From positions 434,001-498,000 of the forward strand of contig NZ_FQWL01000003.1 of NCBI RefSeq assembly GCF_900129665.1: a stretch of DNA of 64,000 nucleotides. The letters run 5' to 3'. Source of the DNA: Flagellimonas flava (GTDB taxonomy: Bacteria > Bacteroidota > Bacteroidia > Flavobacteriales > Flavobacteriaceae). The position numbers and the translations under genes are program-made. Of the stretch, positions 1 through 6,471 are shown piece by piece (the stretch's first letter is position 1; every line of letters starts with the position of its first letter). The notes beneath the pieces are model-generated. The model made no database searches. It was not told the DNA's origin and was given only the letters and a program-made list of their open reading frames with translations.

Positions 1-183
1 CTTTGTTCTTTTTACCCACTGAACAAATCCCGCACCCAAAAGCACAGCAGACCCAATAATACCATACATGTGAAACGATTGAAATTGGAACATCTCATAG
101 ATTCGGAACCAAGAGGCGGCTTCGGATTTATAGAGCACAATCCCAAAGAAAATCCCAATCATAAAATACCCTAGGTTCTTCAT
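1..183 (-). CDS. YeeE/YedE-family membrane subunit (partial, C-terminus outside window)
   Basis: Reading from the ATG at 181-183, the frame stays open to the window edge and encodes a hydrophobic protein that begins MKNLGYFMIGIFFGIVLYKS. This resembles the second half of split YeeE/YedE (DUF6691-type) permeases, which are inner-membrane proteins linked to uptake of reduced sulfur such as thiosulfate. Its start overlaps the stop of the preceding gene (ATGA, 4 nt), so the two are translationally coupled and probably form one transporter. Only about 60 residues are visible, so the assignment leans on the partner gene. Confidence 0.75.
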   Translation of the reverse strand, partial: MKNLGYFMIGIFFGIVLYKSEAASWFRIYEMFQFQSFHMYGIIGSAVLLGAGFVQWVKRTK

Positions 184-737
184 GCACCAAAAATTAAAGG
201 GAATAGTAAATGGACCATAATCAAGCCACCGACGAAAAAGCCCAAGACAGCAACTAAAGAAGGAAGCTGTAAGTTGCTCAAACCCGATATTGCGTGGCCA
301 GAAGTGCACCCACCCGCGTAACGGGAACCAAAGCCCACCAAAAATCCTGCTACCAAAAGTAGAATCCAAACGGTAGGTTCGGTTAAGGCCTCAACGGAAA
401 AAAGCTCTGTTGGTAAATAGGACGTTCCGGCACTATTGAATCCCAATTCTTGCAAAAGGGCAATGGACTTTGCAGAAATATCTACCTCGTCAGAATTGCT
501 TAAGAAATTGGCTCCAAGAACCCCCCCTAGAACAACTCCGGCGATCACAACAAGATTCCATCTTTTTGCAGCCGTATCAATTTTAAAATGGTCCAGAAAC
601 CTTCCAGCTCCTCCCAAGGTGCACAAGGTTTCCAAATTGGATGACATCCCCAGACGCTTTCCCATCAAGATGAGAATCGCCATTATTATGGCAATCAATG
701 GGCCGGACACATACCATGGCCACGGCTCAAACAACAT
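180..737 (-). CDS. YeeE/YedE-family sulfur transporter subunit
   Basis: A 185-residue polytopic inner-membrane protein. Its C-terminal half carries the family signature GGCTSGHAISG, whose Cys is the residue proposed to relay thiosulfate through the channel in YeeE-type proteins. Split two-gene versions are common in Bacteroidetes and Proteobacteria beside persulfide dioxygenases and rhodaneses, as here. It is the second gene of a minus-strand unit: small membrane protein, this gene, then the partner subunit with a 4-nt overlap. The substrate (thiosulfate or another reduced sulfur compound) is inferred from family and context. Confidence 0.88.
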   Translation of the reverse strand: MLFEPWPWYVSGPLIAIIMAILILMGKRLGMSSNLETLCTLGGAGRFLDHFKIDTAAKRWNLVVIAGVVLGGVLGANFLSNSDEVDISAKSIALLQELGFNSAGTSYLPTELFSVEALTEPTVWILLLVAGFLVGFGSRYAGGCTSGHAISGLSNLQLPSLVAVLGFFVGGLIMVHLLFPLIFGA

Positions 738-773
738 AAGCTGTAAATTTAAAAGTTTGTCTTAGGGAAAAGC

Positions 774-899
774 CTACTTCTTTCCGCTGTTCATCAACGC
801 CAAAACAGAAAAAACAAGGACTACGACGACCACGGCGAAAACGCCAATCATCCAAACTCCGTTTTCCCAAGAAACTAAAGGAATGGTAAGTAATTTCAC
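774..899 (-). CDS. 41-residue single-pass membrane protein, GTG start
   Basis: From GTG (897-899) to TAG (774-776) the frame encodes 41 residues: a polar N-terminus (KLLTIPLVSWENG), a strongly hydrophobic segment of about 20 residues rich in Val and Leu, and a short Lys-ending tail. No ATG lies upstream before an in-frame TGA, so GTG is the likely start. It lies 36 nt ahead of the YeeE/YedE gene in the same direction and is probably co-transcribed. It could be a small accessory subunit of the transporter. No family was recognised; the coding call rests on the membrane-segment pattern and position. Confidence 0.55.
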   Translation of the reverse strand: MKLLTIPLVSWENGVWMIGVFAVVVVVLVFSVLALMNSGKK

Positions 900-921
900 T
901 TTTATTGGATTTAAATATATT

Positions 922-929
922 CAAATGTA
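922..929 (-). promoter_or_regulatory. Possible -7 box (TACATTTG) for the YeeE/YedE operon
   Basis: The minus strand reads TACATTTG, matching the Bacteroidetes TAnnTTTG box, about 23 nt ahead of the GTG start of the small membrane protein. No well-placed TTG -33 element was found, so this is tentative. Confidence 0.35.
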
Positions 930-988
930 TCACGGGAGATTTTTAAATAGTATGACATTTCTCAAGTTAGCGAAAAGATTAAAATAAA

Positions 989-1008
989 CCCCAATCCATG
1001 GATTGGGG
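989..1008 (-). terminator. Rho-independent terminator after the YgaP-like gene
   Basis: CCCCAATCCATGGATTGGGG is a perfect 20-nt palindrome. On the minus strand it is followed by GTTTATTTT. It lies 27 nt past the stop of the YgaP-like gene and before the YeeE/YedE unit. Confidence 0.75.
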
Positions 1009-1034
1009 CCTATTTAGAAACAACCGATCAAAAA

Positions 1035-1241
1035 CTATTTTTTGTTTTTTTGGGAACTCAGTCCAAAAAGTGCATATAATGGGCAAAAGCTGATGAACCC
1101 AGTAAGCGTAAAAATTGCTGCCAGTCCCAAAAGGACATAAGCCAGAGTGCCTTCAAGAATCTTGAAATAATATAGCACCACCACTACTAAGGCAACAAGT
1201 ATCCGGAAAACGCGGTCAAAACCGCTCATATTCTTCTTCAT
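1035..1241 (-). CDS. YgaP-like transmembrane protein (DUF2892)
   Basis: A 68-residue protein with two membrane segments and the CPLYALFGLS-type ending typical of DUF2892. This domain also forms the membrane tail of YgaP rhodaneses. The start ILVALVVV-rich helix follows a charged N-terminus (MKKNMSGFDR). Stand-alone copies are common next to sulfurtransferase and persulfide genes, so a role in sulfur relay at the membrane is inferred. It is divergent from the sulfite dehydrogenase gene and followed by a clear terminator. Confidence 0.85.
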   Translation of the reverse strand: MKKNMSGFDRVFRILVALVVVVLYYFKILEGTLAYVLLGLAAIFTLTGFISFCPLYALFGLSSQKNKK

Positions 1242-1344
1242 CCCAACTGATTTTAAAAGGACTTCTGGAACTTAAGCCTACATCTGGCATCCATTACCCT
1301 TTGGTTAGCAACTTGATCAAAACTATGTTATATTCATATGGTTT

Positions 1345-1391
1345 TTGGTAACCTTGGTTACACAGCTGCCTAAAATTTTAATCTATTTTTG
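1345..1391 (+). promoter_or_regulatory. Candidate Crp/Fnr operator and -7 box for the sulfite dehydrogenase operon
   Basis: TTGGTAACCTTGGTTACA at 1345-1362 contains the perfect palindrome GTAACC-TT-GGTTAC. A TATTTTTG box (TAnnTTTG) lies at 1384-1391, 21 nt downstream and 19 nt ahead of the start codon. The operator centre is about 30 nt upstream of the box, a position usual for Crp-type activators. A related sequence lies 19 nt from the -7 box of the persulfide dioxygenase gene (6427-6471), and a Crp/Fnr gene lies at 8265-8897. Confidence 0.6.
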
Positions 1392-1410
1392 ATTTTGGTA
1401 TTCGTCGTAC

Positions 1411-2631
1411 ATGAAAAGAAGGGAATTTAACCAGAGGTTGTCTTTGGCTGCATTATCCGGCCTTTTGGGAACCCGTATCGTCTTTGGAAATAAAATGCCT
1501 TTGGGTTATATCCCACTTGGCCTTCAGGACCCCGACCCATTTGAACTGTTTCAAAAAAACAAGGAAATGGTGGTGTTGAACGATAAACCTTGGAACATGG
1601 AGGCTCAGGCCCATTTGTTGAACGACCGAGTAACCCCAAATGAATTCATGTTTATCCGAAACAACGGAAAAATACCGGAGAATATCAATCCAAAGACTTG
1701 GGAACTGGTTCTTGATGGGGAATCCATTCGAACCAAAAAGACGTATTCGCTCCAAGAACTTAAAACCAAATTTCCCCATTATACCTATCAATTAACCTTG
1801 GAATGCGGAGGGAATGGCAGGAGCGAATTTACCCCCCCTGCAAAAGGAAACCAATGGACCGTTGGGGCCGTCTCCAGCGCAAAATGGACAGGTGTCCGAC
1901 TTCGGGATATTTTGGAGGATGTGGGGTTTAAATCCGATACAGTTTACATTGGCTACCACGCAGCCGATACGCATCTAAGTGGTGACCCCAGCAAAGAACC
2001 TATTTCTAGGGGGGTTCCCTTGGAAAAGGCATTACAGGATGAAACTTTGGTGGCTTTCCAAATGAACGGCAAGGATATTCCGTTGGCTCATGGTTTTCCA
2101 TTGCGCCTGGTTTGTGGCGGTTGGCCTGCCTCAGCTTCTGGTAAATGGCTTACCCGATTAAGCATCCGAAATCAGGTTCATGACGGTGCAAAAATGGGAG
2201 GAAGTTCGTACCGGGTGCCCTGTGAAACGGTCGCTCCCGGTAGCGAAGTGAATAAAGAAAATATGTGCATCATAGAATCCATGCCCGTAAAATCCCTTAT
2301 TACATCACCAAGGTCTGGAGCGCTCATACAAAGCGGTCAAAAACTAAAAATAAATGGGCATGCTTGGGCAGGGGAACTCAAGGTTGAAAAGATGTCCTAT
2401 TCCCTGGATTTTGGAAGTACCTGGCAAAATTGCGCACTGGAAGCACCTGCCAACCGATTGGCGTGGCAGCACTTTAGTGCTACAATCGCATTCCCAAAAA
2501 AAGGGTATTATGAAATTTGGGCCAGCGCCACCGACGAAAACGGAAAGAGTCAACCCATGGTTCTGCCTGGCTGGAATCCCAAAGGCTATTTAAATAACGC
2601 TTGCCATAGAATCGCGGTAAAAGTGGTATAA
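1411..2631 (+). CDS. Sulfite dehydrogenase, molybdopterin catalytic subunit (SorA/SoxC-like)
   Basis: A 406-residue member of the sulfite oxidase family. The N-terminus (MKRREFNQRLSLAALSG) looks like a Tat signal, as expected for a periplasmic molybdenum enzyme. The cofactor domain contains LECGGNGR with Cys132, the family's molybdenum ligand; the C-terminal third (about 280-405) matches the Mo-cofactor dimerisation domain. It would oxidise sulfite to sulfate. The next gene, 1 nt downstream, is a membrane-anchored c-type cytochrome, the expected electron acceptor, as in SorAB or SoxCD. Sulfite, rather than a Sox-bound sulfane, is the more likely substrate because no soxXYZAB is visible. Confidence 0.88.
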   Translation: MKRREFNQRLSLAALSGLLGTRIVFGNKMPLGYIPLGLQDPDPFELFQKNKEMVVLNDKPWNMEAQAHLLNDRVTPNEFMFIRNNGKIPENINPKTWELVLDGESIRTKKTYSLQELKTKFPHYTYQLTLECGGNGRSEFTPPAKGNQWTVGAVSSAKWTGVRLRDILEDVGFKSDTVYIGYHAADTHLSGDPSKEPISRGVPLEKALQDETLVAFQMNGKDIPLAHGFPLRLVCGGWPASASGKWLTRLSIRNQVHDGAKMGGSSYRVPCETVAPGSEVNKENMCIIESMPVKSLITSPRSGALIQSGQKLKINGHAWAGELKVEKMSYSLDFGSTWQNCALEAPANRLAWQHFSATIAFPKKGYYEIWASATDENGKSQPMVLPGWNPKGYLNNACHRIAVKVV

Positions 2632-2632
2632 A

Positions 2633-3082
2633 ATGAATGGTGATTTTGAACATCAGGTAAAACTTTTGTCCAAAGTGCTTTTCGCATTTTTGGCCTTGTT
2701 CCTTGTGCTGTTTGGAGGGCTTTTTTATTTGGCAAACAAACCCCAAGAAACCCCTGAGGTTCTAGTAGAAGTTGAAGCCGCACCCCAAGATGACCTCATA
2801 GAAAATGGGATTCATGTCGCCACTGGCTTTGTTGAGGATGAAGGAATGAAGGTCACCATTCAAAATTGTACCAGTTGCCACTCGGCCAAATTGGTCACCC
2901 AAAATAGGATGAACCGGGAAGGTTGGGAAGCCACCATACGATGGATGCAGGAAACACAAAATCTTTGGGACCTAGGCAACAATGAAGAACTTATCCTTGC
3001 CTATTTGGCCAAAAACTACGCTCCTGTTTCAAAGGGTAGGCGTCAAAATTTAAAGGATGTGGAGTGGTATCCACTTCAATAA
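2633..3082 (+). CDS. Membrane-anchored monoheme cytochrome c (SorB/SoxD-like)
   Basis: A 149-residue protein with one N-terminal membrane helix (about 14-34) and a single haem motif CTSCH (Cys79, Cys82, His83). The helix has no clear cleavage site, so it probably stays as an anchor. It starts 1 nt after the sulfite dehydrogenase stop and should carry electrons from that enzyme to the respiratory chain on the periplasmic face. The length and single haem fit the small cytochrome partners of SorA-type enzymes. Confidence 0.85.
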   Translation: MNGDFEHQVKLLSKVLFAFLALFLVLFGGLFYLANKPQETPEVLVEVEAAPQDDLIENGIHVATGFVEDEGMKVTIQNCTSCHSAKLVTQNRMNREGWEATIRWMQETQNLWDLGNNEELILAYLAKNYAPVSKGRRQNLKDVEWYPLQ

Positions 3083-3091
3083 TGGATTAGC

Positions 3092-3964
3092 ATGGAATAT
3101 TTAGATGCCTTTACAAACAGTATCGTGGGAACGGCCAATTGGACATGGAAATCAATGGTCTTTCAAGTACCATGGCATTCCAATTATTTCTGGGGCCTCA
3201 TTCTAATATCCTTAATAGTTTGGTTGTTGGAAATACTTTTTCCCTGGCGTAAAAACCAATCTAATTTCCGAAAGGATTTTTGGCTGGATGGGTTTTATAT
3301 GTTTTTCAACTTCTTCATTTTCGCCATTGTAATCAGTGGGGTTTATGATGTACTGGGAATTTGGTTCAAACAATTGGGGATAACAGCGGACAGTCTGGCA
3401 CTTTTCAATATTTCAACTTGGCCAGCCTGGACGCAATTGCTGGTCTTCTTCGTCCTTTTGGATTTTGTGCAATGGTTTACCCATGTGCTCTTGCACAAGG
3501 TTCCATTACTCTGGCGTTTTCATGAGGTGCATCATAGTGTGAAGGAAATGGGGTTTGCAGCCCATTTACGCTACCACTGGATGGAGAATATTCTCTACAA
3601 GCCTTTAAAAACCTTTGGGGTGATGTTGCTGGGAGGTTTTGAACCCGAACAAGCTTACATTGTACATTTTACGGCTATCGCCATTGGCCATCTGAATCAT
3701 GCCAATATTAAATTAACCTATGGCCCTCTGAAGTATCTGTTTAATAATCCGGTTATGCACCTGTACCATCATTCCTATGTACTTCCCAAAGGTGCTTTTG
3801 GAGTTAATTTTGGGATAAGTCTAAGTCTTTGGGATTACATTTTTAGAACGAATTACATTCCTGAAGATAGTGGTACGATCTCTTTGGGATATCCTGGGGA
3901 TGAACAAATGCCCAATGGTTTTTGGGGACAGCTTTGGTATGGATTCAGGAAGCGAAAACAATAA
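3092..3964 (+). CDS. Sterol desaturase / fatty acid hydroxylase family protein
   Basis: A 290-residue integral membrane protein with the histidine clusters of the fatty acid hydroxylase superfamily: HVLLH, HEVHH, HLRYH-like and HLYHH, which bind the di-iron centre. Several hydrophobic segments flank the clusters. It follows the cytochrome gene by 9 nt on the same strand, so it is probably part of the sulfite dehydrogenase operon. Its substrate, a membrane lipid or similar molecule, cannot be told from the sequence. Its pairing with sulfur oxidation is unexplained. Confidence 0.85.
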   Translation: MEYLDAFTNSIVGTANWTWKSMVFQVPWHSNYFWGLILISLIVWLLEILFPWRKNQSNFRKDFWLDGFYMFFNFFIFAIVISGVYDVLGIWFKQLGITADSLALFNISTWPAWTQLLVFFVLLDFVQWFTHVLLHKVPLLWRFHEVHHSVKEMGFAAHLRYHWMENILYKPLKTFGVMLLGGFEPEQAYIVHFTAIAIGHLNHANIKLTYGPLKYLFNNPVMHLYHHSYVLPKGAFGVNFGISLSLWDYIFRTNYIPEDSGTISLGYPGDEQMPNGFWGQLWYGFRKRKQ

Positions 3965-3967
3965 TTC

Positions 3968-4234
3968 CTAACCCAGTTTTCCGATTGCACAACTTACATA
4001 GGATTTGGCCTTTAACAGCATACCATTTTCCTCATCCACAACAGGATAACCAAGGGTCTTTAATTTTGTTTTCACCTGTTGAAGCAACTCAGCATCCTGA
4101 TGTTCTAAAGTGATTGAAGCGGTCTCTGCTTCTATTCCAAGGGACTCCATCCCTTCAATTTTATTAAGATGGTCGGCAATCGTATTGGCACAACCTCCGC
4201 ATTTTAGATTTTGAACCTGAAGTACCGTTTTCAT
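3968..4234 (-). CDS. Heavy-metal-associated (HMA) domain protein
   Basis: An 88-residue cytoplasmic protein. The first half is a copper-chaperone-like HMA fold with the CxxC metal site KCGGC (Cys12, Cys15). It is the last gene of the minus-strand run that begins with the persulfide dioxygenase, 13 nt after a rhodanese, and is convergent with the hydroxylase gene. Copper or a related soft metal is the family's usual ligand. Its place in a sulfur operon may reflect metal-sulfide stress, which is inference. Confidence 0.82.
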   Translation of the reverse strand: MKTVLQVQNLKCGGCANTIADHLNKIEGMESLGIEAETASITLEHQDAELLQQVKTKLKTLGYPVVDEENGMLLKAKSYVSCAIGKLG

Positions 4235-4247
4235 AAAAATTTCATCT

Positions 4248-4592
4248 TTAATGGTTCCAGTTTCGGTAACCTCCCTTTAAATCGAATACACTTACAAATC
4301 CCATCTTCACAAGCCTTTTGGCCGCTTTCTGGCTCCTCATGCTGGATTGGCAATAGAGATAGACCGGTATTTCCTTATCCATTTTGGAAAAAGCTTTATT
4401 AAATGCTTCTTTTTGAAATAGGTCAATGTTCTTGGCTCCCTTAATATGGCCAGAGGAATACTCCTTGGCGGTTCTCACATCCACCAAATTAATCTTGGAA
4501 CCAGCAATGGCCTTGCCATAGGCTTCCCGGTCCAAGACCTTAATTGCACCAGTATCCGTATTTCTTTTGAAAAGATTGCTTAAAATGGACAT
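4248..4592 (-). CDS. Rhodanese-like sulfurtransferase
   Basis: A 114-residue single rhodanese domain without signal peptide, so cytoplasmic. The active-site loop CQSSMRS places the persulfide-bearing Cys at residue 81, and the fold motifs VDVRTAKEY, GHIKGA and GGYRNW are in the usual order. It likely moves sulfane sulfur from the persulfide dioxygenase pathway to acceptors. It sits between the lipoprotein rhodanese and the HMA gene in one operon. Confidence 0.88.
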   Translation of the reverse strand: MSILSNLFKRNTDTGAIKVLDREAYGKAIAGSKINLVDVRTAKEYSSGHIKGAKNIDLFQKEAFNKAFSKMDKEIPVYLYCQSSMRSQKAAKRLVKMGFVSVFDLKGGYRNWNH

Positions 4593-4609
4593 TTTTTTAA
4601 CTTTTAATA

Positions 4610-4996
4610 CTATTCTGAAATCCAGTCTTGGTATCCCCCTGAGTAATCATAAATTTTCTTGAACCCTTTGTCCTTCATCAGTTCTGCGGCCCTGTTGCTA
4701 CGCCCTCCCATTTTGCAGTATAAGTATACCGGTTTTTCCTTGTCAAGCAACGTTATCTGCTCTAGAAATTGCTCCTGATTATTGATGTCAAAATTGATGG
4801 CGTCGCCTATATATCCAAGCTTGTATTCCATAGGAGTACGTACATCTATCAGTTGTACATCTTGCCCAATGGCCATTTGTTGTAGGGTAGCTTTGTCAAT
4901 TTTCTCGCTAAAACTATCCCCTTTGGGGTCTCCGCAGGAAAATTGCAAAAGCATAGTGATGCAGAATACGAAAAGTTTGACCTTCCCCAACATCAT
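4610..4996 (-). CDS. Rhodanese-like lipoprotein
   Basis: A 128-residue rhodanese with a lipoprotein signal; the lipobox ends LLQFSC with Cys21 as the lipidated residue, so it is anchored on the outer side of a membrane. The active loop CKMGGRS has Cys94. The ATG lies directly after the stop of the dioxygenase gene with no spacer, so translation is probably coupled. With the cytoplasmic rhodanese next to it, it suggests sulfane sulfur handling in two compartments. Confidence 0.88.
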   Translation of the reverse strand: MMLGKVKLFVFCITMLLQFSCGDPKGDSFSEKIDKATLQQMAIGQDVQLIDVRTPMEYKLGYIGDAINFDINNQEQFLEQITLLDKEKPVYLYCKMGGRSNRAAELMKDKGFKKIYDYSGGYQDWISE

Positions 4997-6409
4997 TTAT
5001 TTCTTAATCGTGGTAGGACAAACAAAGTCGGTTACGGGAATCCCGGCCTCCTTAATCGCCTTGAATCCTCCAGCAATATCCACAAGGTTATGGATGCCAC
5101 GACTCTTTAAGATTGAGGCGGCGATCATACTTCTATATCCTCCGGCGCAGTGTACATAAAAGGTTTCACCTTCCGGAAACTCGGCCAGATGGTCATTGAG
5201 GTAATCCAAAGGTGTAAGGGCAGCGTCCATGATATGTTCCGCTTCAAACTCGGTTTCCTTTCGCACATCGAATACCGGAACTTTTTCTGCCACCAAGGGT
5301 TTAAAGGTTTCTGCACTGATACTCTTCACCGTATCGACTTCCTTACCTGCTTTTTCCCAGGCTTCCAGTCCTCCATCCAAATATCCTATGGTTCCATCAA
5401 AACCAACGCGGGAAAGTCTGGTAATGGTTTCCTCCTCTTTTCCTTCTGGGGTAATGAGTAAAATGGACTGTTTCACATCGGCTATCAATGCACCAACCCA
5501 AGGGGCAAAGCTCCCTCCCAAACCAATAAAAATGGACCTAGGCACATGACCTTTTGCAAAGTCATCCTGATGACGCACATCCAAAACAACTGCTCCCGTT
5601 TCGTTGGCAGCAGTCTCAAAAGCATCCGGGGTCAAGGCCTGGGTCCCTCTTTCCAAAACGTCATCTATATCCTCATACCCTTCTTTGTTCATCTTTACGT
5701 TCAAGGGAAAATACAATGGAGGAGGCAGCAACCCATCGGTGACCTCCTTTATAAATTCTTCCATAGTCATATCTGCCCTAAGGGCATAGTTCATTTTTTT
5801 CTGATTCCCCAAGGTGTCAACGGTCTCCTTCATCATGTTTTTACCACATGCCGAACCCGCTCCATGTGCAGGGTAGACAATCACTTCATTAGCAAGGGGC
5901 ATTATCTTGCTCCTAAGGCTATCGAACAGAATTCCCGCTAGTTCTTCCTGGGTCATATCAGCTGCTTTTTGCGCCAAATCAGGTCGTCCCACATCACCAA
6001 GAAACAACGTATCTCCGCTAAATATGGCGTGGTCCTTCCCATCTTTATCCTTCAATAGATATGTAGTACTTTCCATGGTATGTCCAGGCGTGTGTAAAAC
6101 TTTTATGACCAAATCTCCCACGGTAAACTCCTGACCATCTTCAGCGATAATTGCCTCAAAAGCTGGGTTGGCATTGGGTCCATAAACAATAGGAGCTCCT
6201 GTTTCCTTCGAGAGGGTGACATGCCCACTTACAAAGTCTGCATGAAAATGGGTCTCAAAGATATATTTGATCTGCGCTCCATCTTCTTCCGCTCTCTTGA
6301 CATATGGTTTTACCTCGCGAAGCGGGTCTATGATAGCCACCTCACCTTCGCTTTCAACATAATATGCGCCTTGGGCCAGACATCCTGTATAAATTTGTTC
6401 AATTTTCAT
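4997..6409 (-). CDS. Persulfide dioxygenase-rhodanese fusion (CstB-like)
   Basis: A 470-residue fusion. Residues 1-250 form a metallo-beta-lactamase persulfide dioxygenase of the ETHE1 type with THFHADFVSGH (His54, His56, Asp58), HTPGHT and SGDTLF, which bind non-haem iron. A middle rhodanese domain (about 255-355) lacks an active-site Cys, and a C-terminal rhodanese domain has CAGGYRS with Cys421. This dioxygenase, pseudo-rhodanese, rhodanese order is that of staphylococcal CstB, which turns persulfides into thiosulfate. It starts the operon with two rhodaneses and the HMA protein. Its promoter carries an operator shared with the sulfite dehydrogenase operon. Confidence 0.9.
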   Translation of the reverse strand: MKIEQIYTGCLAQGAYYVESEGEVAIIDPLREVKPYVKRAEEDGAQIKYIFETHFHADFVSGHVTLSKETGAPIVYGPNANPAFEAIIAEDGQEFTVGDLVIKVLHTPGHTMESTTYLLKDKDGKDHAIFSGDTLFLGDVGRPDLAQKAADMTQEELAGILFDSLRSKIMPLANEVIVYPAHGAGSACGKNMMKETVDTLGNQKKMNYALRADMTMEEFIKEVTDGLLPPPLYFPLNVKMNKEGYEDIDDVLERGTQALTPDAFETAANETGAVVLDVRHQDDFAKGHVPRSIFIGLGGSFAPWVGALIADVKQSILLITPEGKEEETITRLSRVGFDGTIGYLDGGLEAWEKAGKEVDTVKSISAETFKPLVAEKVPVFDVRKETEFEAEHIMDAALTPLDYLNDHLAEFPEGETFYVHCAGGYRSMIAASILKSRGIHNLVDIAGGFKAIKEAGIPVTDFVCPTTIKK

Positions 6410-6426
6410 GGGATTTCGTTTTTGGG

Positions 6427-6471
6427 CAAAGATACACCCCGTTGATATATTATTTGGTTACTCAGGTTACA
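6427..6471 (-). promoter_or_regulatory. Candidate Crp/Fnr operator and -7 box for the persulfide dioxygenase operon
   Basis: On the minus strand TGTAACCTGAGTAACCAA (6471-6454) is followed after 19 nt by TATCTTTG (6434-6427), a perfect TAnnTTTG box, and 17 nt later by the ATG. The sequence matches the minus strand of the 1345-1362 site at 15 of 19 aligned positions (consensus TGTAACCnnnGTwACCAAA). The distance to the -7 box is almost the same. The operator overlaps the 3' end of the SulP gene. Confidence 0.6.

Noticed and set aside
436..765. Plus-strand frame of 109 codons over the YeeE/YedE gene
   Set aside because: It lies antisense to a clear membrane transporter and has no recognisable features.
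727..933. Minus-strand 68-codon frame near the YeeE/YedE start
   Set aside because: Its composition is unlike a real protein, and the overlapping 41-residue frame at 774-899 has a convincing membrane helix.
5229..5941. Several plus-strand frames of 60-130 codons
   Set aside because: They are antisense to the persulfide dioxygenase gene.
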